Below are positions 1 through 5,991 of a stretch of 7,134 nt of DNA, one piece after another (position 1 is the first letter of the stretch; each line of letters opens with the position of its first letter). The notes below the pieces were generated by a model. That model did no database searches. It was not told the origin of the DNA and saw only the letters and a program-made list of their open reading frames with translations. The stretch lies in contig DMWU01000218.1 in the NCBI GenBank assembly GCA_003483125.1, positions 1-7,134 of the forward strand. The letters run 5' to 3'. Both the position numbers and the translations under genes were made by a program. The stretch is from Erythrobacter sp. (GTDB lineage: Bacteria > Pseudomonadota > Alphaproteobacteria > Sphingomonadales > Sphingomonadaceae).

Positions 1-272
1 CGCCACCCGACCGGAGCCATAACAACACCGCAGCGGGCCGCAGCGGCAAACAACACAGCGTAAAGATCAGAATTCTTGCCCAACCAGGCGATCCTGTCGC
101 CCTTGGTCAAGCCTTTCGACTGGAACATGCTGATCGCGCGCCGCGTAAGTTCGTCCAGATCCTCATAGGTTAGCTTGCGATCATATTGCTCTGTCGCAAC
201 GGTAGTCGGCCTATGTTTCGCCCAATGGCTCAATATCTCGTCATAATTGAGATAATTGTGACTATCGCTCAT
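1..272 (-). CDS. AMP-binding acyl-CoA synthetase, N-terminal fragment (3' end outside window)
   Basis: Only the first 90 residues are present; the gene runs off the left edge. The visible part reads like the N-terminal subdomain of the ANL (AMP-dependent synthetase/ligase) superfamily. It has a segment LTYEDLDELTRRA, then KGDRIAWLGKN, a hydrophobic helix LYAVLFAAAARCGVV, and the family-typical 'aPvgwR' turn at the cut. Enzymes of this type activate a carboxylate as acyl-adenylate and transfer it to CoA, usually in the cytoplasm or at the membrane. The adenylation signature motifs, which would decide the substrate, lie outside the window, so fatty acid, aromatic acid or other substrates cannot be told apart. 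The ATG at 272 follows a strong Shine-Dalgarno (GGAGGGG), which supports this start. The gene lies 71 bases downstream of the ABA4-like gene on the same strand; whether it is co-transcribed is unclear. Confidence 0.85.
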   Translation of the reverse strand, partial: MSDSHNYLNYDEILSHWAKHRPTTVATEQYDRKLTYEDLDELTRRAISMFQSKGLTKGDRIAWLGKNSDLYAVLFAAAARCGVVMAPVGW

Positions 273-276
273 TCCG

Positions 277-283
277 CCCCTCC
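277..283 (-). promoter_or_regulatory. Ribosome binding site of the acyl-CoA synthetase gene
   Basis: Minus-strand GGAGGGG lies four bases before the ATG at 272 (about seven bases if only GGAG is counted). It is a strong Shine-Dalgarno match and fixes the start of the left-edge gene. Confidence 0.6.
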
Positions 284-314
284 GGGTATTCGCGCGTATA
301 TCCACCTAGATAGA

Positions 315-330
315 TGCGGGAATTCCCGCA
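315..330. repeat. 16-base perfect palindrome TGCGGGAATTCCCGCA
   Basis: The sequence equals its own reverse complement over 16 bases, in the gap between the ABA4-like gene (ends 344) and the acyl-CoA synthetase (starts 272). As RNA it could fold into a 6-bp GC-rich stem with an AATT loop. On the minus strand the bases after it (TCTATCTAGG) do not form a U-run, so it is a poor intrinsic terminator. As DNA it could be a binding site for a dimeric regulator of the synthetase gene. The palindrome is seen directly; either function is inference. Confidence 0.45.
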
Positions 331-343
331 ATCATTGTTAAGT

Positions 344-796
344 TCAGTTCCAGCGTCCTTGCTCGCGCGCACGCGGCTCGCGGATGAGAAGCCAAAGGAA
401 CAGCCCAACAGGCCCAGCCATGAAAGTGAGAAACAGAATTGGCGCTTGTATAATGCGCGAGAATTCCTTGTCATCGGCATCGCGGGCAACCCAAATTCCG
501 ACAAACAGATCGAACGCAAGGTAATGCACCCAGCCAATCAAAATGCCTCCATCGCTGGCAAAGATGGCGCGGACGCTTTCAATTGAGCTGAAATCCCATT
601 GCGCCCCGCCACCGACCGGATCGACCAGGCCAGTCAACACTGAAAGCATTGCCGCAGTATAGACAAAACACATCATCAACACGCCGCCATAGAGCAGGAT
701 CGAATAAACGATTGGCTTGCGCGGTAGGAAGATCAGTACGACCCAAGCGACAATTGCCGCAATGTTCATCACCCCAAATACTGTATCCCAACCCAT
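344..796 (-). CDS. ABA4-like family (DUF4281) membrane protein
   Basis: This 150-residue integral membrane protein has about four hydrophobic segments (roughly residues 5-24, 29-57, 85-104 and 117-138). The signature GWVHYLAFDLFVG at residues 88-100 is followed by an IWVARDA segment and a C-terminal LTFMAGPVGLFLWLL. This order matches the ABA4-like family (DUF4281). Its plant member, ABA DEFICIENT 4, is needed for neoxanthin formation from violaxanthin. The bacterial members have no established reaction that I know of. A carotenoid-related role would fit a pigmented sphingomonad but is inference; no carotenoid gene is visible here. The ATG at 796 has a good Shine-Dalgarno (AGGGGGAGAA, 801-810). 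The gene lies 37 bases after the NAD(P)-binding protein gene and is probably the last gene of the dgt cluster. The length is near that of a single-domain family member, so it appears complete. Confidence 0.85.
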   Translation of the reverse strand: MGWDTVFGVMNIAAIVAWVVLIFLPRKPIVYSILLYGGVLMMCFVYTAAMLSVLTGLVDPVGGGAQWDFSSIESVRAIFASDGGILIGWVHYLAFDLFVGIWVARDADDKEFSRIIQAPILFLTFMAGPVGLFLWLLIREPRAREQGRWN

Positions 797-800
797 TATC

Positions 801-810
801 TTCTCCCCCT
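801..810 (-). promoter_or_regulatory. Ribosome binding site of the ABA4-like gene
   Basis: Minus-strand AGGGGGAGAA sits four bases before the ATG at 796, with its AGGGGG core about eight bases away. It supports that start and independent translation of this gene despite the short 37-base gap to the upstream gene. Confidence 0.55.
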
Positions 811-833
811 AGAATACAAATTGTAGCCTGCGT

Positions 834-1526
834 TTAGCCGCCTCGCTTCAACCACTCACGCGCGGCGCGGCAAATTCCATCATAATCATGGGTGAAGCGC
901 CCCTGCGCCTTACGCATGGCAAAACCCAGCGCGCCTTGTGCGACCGTTTTGCCGCTAATTGAATGATAGGCTCGCCATTTACCGTGCAAGAATGGATCTA
1001 CGAATGGACTGACCACTTGCGCCAAACCCTCGGCAAAACGAGCATCGTCTTGTCGTTCGCCGCGCAATAGCCCCGGTCGTAAAATGTCCAGCCGCTTGAA
1101 GCCCATCGTCGAAAGCTGGCGATCAACTTCGCCCTTCACGCTTAGGTAAAAATTCTTGGACTGTGGATCGGCGCCCACGCTTGAAATACTCACCATATGC
1201 CGCACGCCAGCCTCTTGGGCGGACCTCGCCGTGTTTAGCACCAGGTCCTGGTCGACTGCCCTGAACGCGTCCTGATCACCGCCGACCTGCTTCATCGTGG
1301 TGCCGAGCGCCGAGATCAGTGCCGTAGGTTCAACCGCGGCGATCACCTCTCCCCACCTATTGGGATCGGCGACGATCATTTCCATCCTTGCACCATCTGG
1401 CAATGCTACTTCACGACGGCTGATGCCTATCAGGCGGATGTCATGCCTGCCCATGCACGCTGCAATTACGCTGCGCCCAACAAGCCCCGTAGCCCCCACC
1501 AATGCAATGCGCAGCGGTTCAGACAT
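834..1526 (-). CDS. NAD(P)-binding atypical SDR family protein
   Basis: This 230-residue Rossmann-fold protein opens with the dinucleotide-binding glycine motif GATGLVG (residues 11-17). It then shows an ALISALGTT strand/turn (69-77), an SISS segment (113-116) and a YLSVK element (127-131) matching the SDR YxxxK catalytic pair, followed by LRPGLLRGE (149-157). This is the layout of the atypical short-chain dehydrogenases that NAD(P)H-binding Pfam models collect (TIP30/HTATIP2-like, NmrA-like). The substrate is not predictable and such proteins may be reductases or redox sensors. There is no signal peptide, so it is expected to be cytoplasmic. The ATG lies inside the end of dgt with an 8-base overlap (ATGTCTGA) and has no clear Shine-Dalgarno of its own. 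Translation is therefore probably coupled to dgt. The length is typical for the group. Confidence 0.85.
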   Translation of the reverse strand: MSEPLRIALVGATGLVGRSVIAACMGRHDIRLIGISRREVALPDGARMEMIVADPNRWGEVIAAVEPTALISALGTTMKQVGGDQDAFRAVDQDLVLNTARSAQEAGVRHMVSISSVGADPQSKNFYLSVKGEVDRQLSTMGFKRLDILRPGLLRGERQDDARFAEGLAQVVSPFVDPFLHGKWRAYHSISGKTVAQGALGFAMRKAQGRFTHDYDGICRAAREWLKRGG

Positions 1527-2682
1527 TGATCAACCCGTTAGGTGCCTCGCCGTAAATTTGCGCGCAATGCTTGATCGCAAATCCATCGGTCATCCCTGCT
1601 ATGAAATCGGCAATGACGCGGCTGCGTGCAGGTTCATCGCAAGGGAGATTTTCCTGCCATTCATCCGGCATCAGAGTGGGATCCTGCGAATATCCGGCGA
1701 AGAGGCGAGCAATTACATCCCGTGCTTTTGCCGCGGCGGCAACCTGATCGCTGTGGTAATAGAGCCGATCATACATGAATGATTTTAACCCCCGCTCAGC
1801 CGTGGACATCTCAGGCGAAAATCCCGCCAATTGCCTGCCCGTATCGCGCACCTCATCTACGGAAGAAATCCCGACAATATTCGATTTAGTGTGCTCTATC
1901 ACATCATTGACCATCAAGCCGATCTGGTCGCGGATCAACTCGCGTTGCAGCCGGTCACGTGGTGCGCCTGGATGGCGCTTCTCAACCGTCCGCCAAAGAT
2001 CGCCGAGGAGCTCGACCTCGAGCAAATCGTCAATATTGAGGAAGCCGGCGCGCAATCCGTCATCGATATCGTGATTGTCGTAGGCAATATCGTCAGCAAT
2101 AGCCGCGACCTGCGCCTCCAGCGAGGGGTATTGTCCAAGCGCGAGTGGATAGGCATCGTCTAACTCGCCGAGCGCCCAATTTGGCGCCGCAACTGGGCCG
2201 TTATGCTTGGCAAGCCCCTCCAGCACTTCCCAAGAAAGGTTCAGCCCATCATGTTCGGGGTACGGGCTGTCGAGCCGCATTACGGTGCGCAAAACCTGCG
2301 CATTGTGGTCGAACCCGCCGAACCGCTGCATCGCTTCCTTGAGTGCCGATTCTCCTGCATGGCCGAATGGGGGATGGCCGACATCGTGGGCCAGGCAAAG
2401 GGCCTCGGTCAGATCTTCATCGAGTCCTAGAGCGCGTGCGATGACACGTCCGATTTGCGCCACCTCCAGGCTGTGCGTCATTCGGGTCCGATAGTGATCA
2501 CCCTCCGGAGAGATGAAGACCTGAGTCTTTGATCTCAGTCGCCTGAAGCTCATTGAATGAATTATGCGATCCCGATCCCTCTGGAATTCGCTTCGCGGCC
2601 CACGCTTGCCGCCACGATCCTTAGCAAACTCGCGCCCGCGCGAGGCTTCAGGATCAGCAGCATATGGCGCCCGTTTTGTCAC
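1519..2682 (-). CDS. dgt: Deoxyguanosinetriphosphate triphosphohydrolase-like protein (HD domain)
   Basis: dGTPases of this family hydrolyse dGTP (often other dNTPs too) to the nucleoside and triphosphate, controlling dNTP pools in the cytoplasm. The protein has 387 residues. Visible hallmarks are SFRRLRSKTQVF (45-56), RTRMTHSLEVAQIGR (65-79) with metal-ligand candidate His70, and AHDVGHPPFGHAGE (98-111) with the His99-Asp100 pair plus His103 and His108. ADDIAYDNHDIDDG (196-209) has Asp198 as the likely fourth metal ligand. All key HD residues are present, so it should be active. The length fits the shorter dGTPase type 2 class. The start is GTG at 2682: an in-frame TAG lies two codons upstream, and the next Met (residue 44) would remove conserved N-terminal residues. 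The Shine-Dalgarno is weak. The gene heads a cluster with the overlapping SDR gene and the ABA4-like gene. Confidence 0.93.
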   Translation of the reverse strand: MTKRAPYAADPEASRGREFAKDRGGKRGPRSEFQRDRDRIIHSMSFRRLRSKTQVFISPEGDHYRTRMTHSLEVAQIGRVIARALGLDEDLTEALCLAHDVGHPPFGHAGESALKEAMQRFGGFDHNAQVLRTVMRLDSPYPEHDGLNLSWEVLEGLAKHNGPVAAPNWALGELDDAYPLALGQYPSLEAQVAAIADDIAYDNHDIDDGLRAGFLNIDDLLEVELLGDLWRTVEKRHPGAPRDRLQRELIRDQIGLMVNDVIEHTKSNIVGISSVDEVRDTGRQLAGFSPEMSTAERGLKSFMYDRLYYHSDQVAAAAKARDVIARLFAGYSQDPTLMPDEWQENLPCDEPARSRVIADFIAGMTDGFAIKHCAQIYGEAPNGLINV

Positions 2683-2743
2683 AATCTAGCGCTTAGGTTA
2701 GGAGGGTGAATGCGACAACCGGAACAATAAGGCAACATCGCCA

Positions 2744-2764
2744 TGTGGCCCATTTTGCGCCACA
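2744..2764 (-). other. Possible hairpin just after the hydrolase stop codon
   Basis: TGTGGC (2744-2749) pairs with GCCACA (2759-2764) across a 9-base loop, one base beyond the alpha/beta hydrolase stop. No U-run follows on the minus strand, so it is not a convincing intrinsic terminator; it might stabilise the 3' end of the upstream message. The rest of the 83-base gap (2683-2765) shows no clear -35/-10 pair for dgt. Confidence 0.25.
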
Positions 2765-2765
2765 G

Positions 2766-3731
2766 CTAGTTCTCCGCAGTGAGCCCGGTTAGCCAGGCGC
2801 GAAGGTCTGCCGCGCTTTGGACGGGGTTTTCCTGCTGCGGAATGTGACCGAACTCTGGATATGTGACCAATTTTGAGTTGGGAAGGTGCTGTGCATACCA
2901 CTCGCCGGCGGCAAGCGGGATCAGGGAATCTTTCTCACCCCACATGACTAGGGTCGGCACCCGCAAGGCCGAGATCTCTTCAGCGGTATACTCTCGGCGT
3001 TCAGTACGGAAACGATGCATCGTGGCTTCCCTATTCCCGGGATAGCGGGCCAGCTCCCAATAGCGGTCAACCTCCTCATCGGTCACGATTTCCTGGTTGG
3101 CAACCGACTGCGACAAGCTGCTTTCGATTACCGAACGCGGAAGGAAATGTTTGGCCAGGTCGCGCAGGCCCGGGGTTTGCGCTATTTGGAAACCCAGTGG
3201 AGGCTCACTTTCTCTTTTGATCGGCGCACCGCTGGCATCAACCAGGACGAGGCCAGTCAATCTATCCGGGTTAGCAAGCGCGTAACCCGCGGCAATCCAC
3301 CCTCCCATCGAGTTGCCCGCGAGTACGAACCGATCGACGCCCAAACTATCGAGCACCTTGCTAAGATCGCCTGTGAAGCTTTCCAATTGATAGTCGTTAT
3401 CTTGCGCTGCGCCGGTCAGCCCATGGCCGCGCTGGTCAAGACGGATAACGCGATAATCTGGCCGTAATGCATCCACCCAAGGCTGCCATGTATGCAAATC
3501 AGCATTCGACCCGTGCAGAAGCACGATGACTTTTGCATCTGCATTACCATCTTCCGGCCCCTCATCGCGCAAATGCACAGTCAGCCCATTGTCCAACTCG
3601 ACAAATTGCGAAGGTGGAGCGCCATATTTCGCACGCATCTCAGCCGGGTCAGTGTCGGGGGATCGCAATAGAACAACTGCCATCACAAGGATGGCAGCGA
3701 TGACGATCGAGGCCCTGCTGGCTTTCTTCAT
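2766..3731 (-). CDS. Membrane-anchored or exported alpha/beta hydrolase
   Basis: The protein has 321 residues from the ATG at 3731. Residues 1-22 form a short Lys/Arg-containing N-terminus followed by one hydrophobic helix (IVIAAILVMAVVLL), read as a signal anchor or uncleaved signal; there is no clear AXA cleavage site. A full alpha/beta hydrolase domain follows: HGSNADLHTW (73-82) for the oxyanion region, DQRGHGLT (99-106), nucleophile elbow GNSMGG with Ser141, WGEKD with acid Asp268, and FGHIPQQE with His296. The catalytic triad is complete. The substrate is unknown; esterase, lactonase or C-C hydrolase activity is possible, probably on the periplasmic side. The start overlaps the cytochrome stop as TGATG and has AAGGA nine bases upstream. 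A TTG at 3752 would give seven extra residues and hide the signal, so it is less likely. It is the third gene of the beta-helix/cytochrome unit. Confidence 0.88.
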   Translation of the reverse strand: MKKASRASIVIAAILVMAVVLLRSPDTDPAEMRAKYGAPPSQFVELDNGLTVHLRDEGPEDGNADAKVIVLLHGSNADLHTWQPWVDALRPDYRVIRLDQRGHGLTGAAQDNDYQLESFTGDLSKVLDSLGVDRFVLAGNSMGGWIAAGYALANPDRLTGLVLVDASGAPIKRESEPPLGFQIAQTPGLRDLAKHFLPRSVIESSLSQSVANQEIVTDEEVDRYWELARYPGNREATMHRFRTERREYTAEEISALRVPTLVMWGEKDSLIPLAAGEWYAQHLPNSKLVTYPEFGHIPQQENPVQSAADLRAWLTGLTAEN

Positions 3732-4738
3732 CAGTTCATTTCCTTGATCCAACGCCTCACGATTGTGACGCCGTCTTGATCAATTGTTCCTTTGCCCAAT
3801 TCGGGCATGGCCACGCCGGGTTCGATTGAATCCAGCCGGTAGAGAAGGATCGATCTTTCGGGATCGCCCGGTACTATCGAATAAAGCAACCCGCATGCAC
3901 CCCGGCCAGCGGCAACCGGACGTTTCATTATGCCAATGGCCCCAGGATCCTCCTGCTCCCACCTTAAATCGAGACCGGAGTTGGACGCCGTCGCCCCGGG
4001 ACGGTGGCAATGTGCGCAATTAACATCGAGATATGCGCGCGCAGTATCGTCCAGATCTGCGCGCGCTCGTTCTTCCCATAATGGCATCGTGTCATGAACA
4101 CCCGGCATGCGATCAAGCCTGGCCTTCGACACCATGCCCTCAAGCCACTCATGCGATAGATTGCGCGCTTTGGGCCCTAGCGGAATAACCTCACCATTCA
4201 GACCGTGGCATTCCTTGCACTGGTTCTTGTTGGGTATGCGGTAGGAAATTTCCTCGCCCGAAGGCGTGGTAATTGGAAGGCGGCCACCGGCAACTACAAG
4301 TCGCGCATCGCTTTGATCGTCATTCCATCGATAGGGCAATGCAATCCAACCATCTGCCCGAAGCAGCATCACGCGCGTTTCAATCAGCCTTCGCGCATCG
4401 CCTTCGCCAAAAGCAAAAGTCTTGATCAGCGCAGTGCCTATAGGGAATTGAAGAAGGCCCTCGCCGTCCGCCTCAAGCTGGGCCCCCTGTGGCACGTAAA
4501 TGAAACGCAGCTTGTCTGCCCCATCCGAATAGAGCGGAGTGTTTAAACGGTAAGGCACTACATCCCGTGCAGGTAGTTGTGAAGCTGGGTCGGCAAAGAA
4601 TCCAAACTCGGAAATTGCCCTGGGCAATCTATCTTCAAGGATTACTTCTTCCTGCACGCTGGAGGGCGCGGTCGCCTTGACCGCGACAGCGCCGAGCAAC
4701 GCAAGGCTGCCAAGAGCTAGTAGGTTGCGTCCTCTCAC
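3731..4738 (-). CDS. Diheme c-type cytochrome, HNE_0200/SO2930 family
   Basis: The protein has 335 residues, with an N-terminal Sec-type signal (MRGRNLLALG, then a hydrophobic run; likely cleavage near AVKATA, about residue 24). A conserved N-terminal domain contains SEFGFFAD (43-50) and VVPYRLNTPLYSDGADKLRF (60-79). Two haem-attachment motifs follow: CKECH at 174-178 and CAHCH at 241-245. MP dipeptides at 211-212 and 311-312 (AMPELG) are candidates for distal Met ligands. This arrangement matches the family I know as TIGR03806 (HNE_0200 / SO2930 diheme c-type cytochrome). That family recurs beside a parallel beta-helix partner, and its function has not been established to my knowledge. An electron-transfer role in the periplasm is expected. 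The start is GTG at 4738, overlapping the beta-helix stop by four bases (GTGA). The stop overlaps the hydrolase start, so coupled translation across all three genes is likely. Confidence 0.9.
   Translation of the reverse strand: MRGRNLLALGSLALLGAVAVKATAPSSVQEEVILEDRLPRAISEFGFFADPASQLPARDVVPYRLNTPLYSDGADKLRFIYVPQGAQLEADGEGLLQFPIGTALIKTFAFGEGDARRLIETRVMLLRADGWIALPYRWNDDQSDARLVVAGGRLPITTPSGEEISYRIPNKNQCKECHGLNGEVIPLGPKARNLSHEWLEGMVSKARLDRMPGVHDTMPLWEERARADLDDTARAYLDVNCAHCHRPGATASNSGLDLRWEQEDPGAIGIMKRPVAAGRGACGLLYSIVPGDPERSILLYRLDSIEPGVAMPELGKGTIDQDGVTIVRRWIKEMN
3741..3745 (-). promoter_or_regulatory. Ribosome binding site deciding the alpha/beta hydrolase start
   Basis: Minus-strand AAGGA lies nine bases before the ATG at 3731, within the last codons of the cytochrome gene. 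It favours this ATG, which begins MKKASRAS and a signal-anchor helix, over the in-frame TTG at 3752. Confidence 0.55.
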
Positions 4739-5946
4739 CCTTTTATGCGCTTGAACAATTCTTCGGGCGCACCCATCGGGCCTTCCAGGATTGCCTCCTC
4801 AGGAACCGGCGCAACATATGGGGTCGGCGATCCCTGGCTTGGATCAGCACCCAGCTGCGGCAGGTTGATCGACCACGCAGGTGTTCCTTCGCTTGCCAGC
4901 AATGCAGGCGTTTCGCCTTGCTGGAGACCATCCCACAAGACAGGTGGCAAGGCCCCACCTAACGCTGCGAGCAATTGCTCTGCGCCCGGAAGCTGCGGCT
5001 TGTCGCCACCCCCTTCATAGACGTTATCTTGCACCACGACATTGCGTGGATAGGGATTGTAGCGTTCGTCGGTAAACTCTTGCGTATAGGCGACGACCAT
5101 GACCTGTGCGGTTTCGTTGTCTTCAAGCAGGTTTTGGCTGATCAGGACATTCTCATTGGCCATAACCAATATGCCCGTGCCGCGCAGGACACCGCCAACA
5201 ATATTGCCCGGAGGCGCGAAATTATCGACATCGTTGGTGGTCACGAGGTTGCGCACAACACGTACATCGCCCCCGCCCATCACTGGCAAGTCGGGTAAGT
5301 CAAAGACCAGGACGCCGCCGGTATTATGCGTAGCGATATTCTCTTGCACCACGGCATTACGGCTGTTTTCAATCTCGATCCCGGCCACATTGTACTGCAC
5401 GATTGACCTTTGCACTGTGATGTCCCGGCTTTGACCTACATAGATGCCCGCGTCGGAGGCACCCTCAACCATCGAGCTGTCGACCAGCACGCCCGTGCTT
5501 TCGACCGGATAAATTCCATAGGCGCCATTGGTACTGAGCGGCCCGCCGGTCCAAGTGACACGGATCTGGTGATAGACGATTGCATCAGCGCCCTTTGATT
5601 TGATGCCATCACCTTTTGGATTTTCGAGCGCAAACCCGCGCAATGTCACGAAATCAGACGTTACGAGTAGCCCCTCGCCCGCGCCCTGCTGATTGGTGAA
5701 GTCGAGCACGGTTTCATCCATACCGGCCCCACGAACGGTCACGCTATCTACATCGAGGCTGAGCCCATCGGTCAGCTCAAAACGTCCTGCTTCCAGCACG
5801 ATCTCGTCGCCCGGCTCGGCAAGGATAAGCGCTTCTTGCAGTCGTTCCTGCGCGCCCTTCCCGGGGACAATGGTGTGAGTTTCGGCCAATGCGGGATTGG
5901 CAATAGCGATTGCGGCGATGAGAGCCGCCCCTCCAAGTTTCCTCAT
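4735..5946 (-). CDS. Exported parallel beta-helix repeat protein (partner of the diheme cytochrome)
   Basis: The protein has 403 residues with a clear signal peptide (MRKLGGAALIAAIAIANPALA, cleavage expected after residue 21). The mature protein starts with an IVPGKGAQERLQEAL segment, then GDEIVLEAGRFEL (46-58). A long right-handed beta-helix region (about 68-310) follows, with periodic turns such as VTLRGFALENPKGDGI, ITVQRSIVQYNVAGIEI, AVVQENIATHNTGGVLV and VLISQNLLEDN. The spacing is typical of NosD/pectate-lyase-like helices. A roughly 90-residue Pro/Gly-rich C-terminal tail includes LPPVLWDG (333-340). This fits the TIGR03805 family, known as the regular gene neighbour of the HNE_0200 cytochrome; no reaction is established. 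I see no basis for calling it a pectate lyase. It is first in the three-gene unit, with its own probable promoter in the 45-base upstream gap. The ATG at 5946 has no Shine-Dalgarno. Confidence 0.9.
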   Translation of the reverse strand: MRKLGGAALIAAIAIANPALAETHTIVPGKGAQERLQEALILAEPGDEIVLEAGRFELTDGLSLDVDSVTVRGAGMDETVLDFTNQQGAGEGLLVTSDFVTLRGFALENPKGDGIKSKGADAIVYHQIRVTWTGGPLSTNGAYGIYPVESTGVLVDSSMVEGASDAGIYVGQSRDITVQRSIVQYNVAGIEIENSRNAVVQENIATHNTGGVLVFDLPDLPVMGGGDVRVVRNLVTTNDVDNFAPPGNIVGGVLRGTGILVMANENVLISQNLLEDNETAQVMVVAYTQEFTDERYNPYPRNVVVQDNVYEGGGDKPQLPGAEQLLAALGGALPPVLWDGLQQGETPALLASEGTPAWSINLPQLGADPSQGSPTPYVAPVPEEAILEGPMGAPEELFKRIKG

Positions 5947-5953
5947 GGCCCGA

Positions 5954-5981
5954 AGTTTATGCTTACAGCGATGTAAGTCAA
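5954..5981 (-). promoter_or_regulatory. Probable promoter of the beta-helix/cytochrome/hydrolase unit
   Basis: On the minus strand TTGACT (5981-5976) serves as the -35, followed by a 16-base spacer and TAAACT (5959-5954) as the -10. The -35 matches five of six and the -10 four of six consensus positions. Only seven bases (TCGGGCC) separate the -10 from the ATG at 5946. Transcription would thus begin at or next to the start codon, giving a leaderless or nearly leaderless message. That agrees with the absence of a Shine-Dalgarno. The boxes are seen directly; promoter activity is inference. Confidence 0.5.
5962..5977. promoter_or_regulatory. Operator-like inverted repeat CTTACA-N4-TGTAAG
   Basis: Perfect 6-base half-sites around a 4-base centre (GCGA on the plus strand) fill the spacer between the proposed -35 and -10 and touch the -35. 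This position suits a repressor of the TetR type that blocks RNA polymerase. A MerR-type activator is less likely, because the 16-base spacer is shorter than the 19-20 bases such promoters usually have. No regulator gene is visible in the window. I saw no second copy of the site. Confidence 0.5.
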
Positions 5982-5991
5982 TCCAATCGAA

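Noticed and set aside
262..537. Minus-strand open frame spanning the ABA4-like 3' end and the palindrome gap
   Set aside because: It overlaps the ABA4-like gene in another frame and shows no family features; the gap is better read as intergenic.
1297..1782. Plus-strand open frame of 161 codons across the SDR/dgt junction
   Set aside because: It lies antisense to two well-supported genes, its translation shows no recognisable motif, and it mirrors their codon pattern.
2683..2765. Promoter for dgt in the 83-base gap
   Set aside because: I tried several TTGNNN/TANNNT pairings on the minus strand; none had both boxes and an acceptable spacer.
2698..2901. Minus-strand open frame covering the dgt upstream gap
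   Set aside because: It overlaps the conserved C-terminal part of the hydrolase in another frame, and its protein is Arg/Ser-rich without motifs.
3015..3467. Plus-strand open frame of 150 codons opposite the alpha/beta hydrolase
   Set aside because: It is fully antisense to a gene with an intact catalytic triad, with no domain signal of its own.
3732..3752. Longer alpha/beta hydrolase form starting at TTG 3752
   Set aside because: It adds seven polar residues (reading DQGNEL after the start) before the signal-anchor helix and uses a rare start codon. The ATG at 3731 has AAGGA nine bases upstream and a TGATG junction.
4735..5946. Calling the beta-helix protein a pectate lyase or polysaccharide depolymerase
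   Set aside because: Only the fold pattern is visible; I could not identify lyase or glycosidase active-site residues, and the cytochrome partner points to a different family.
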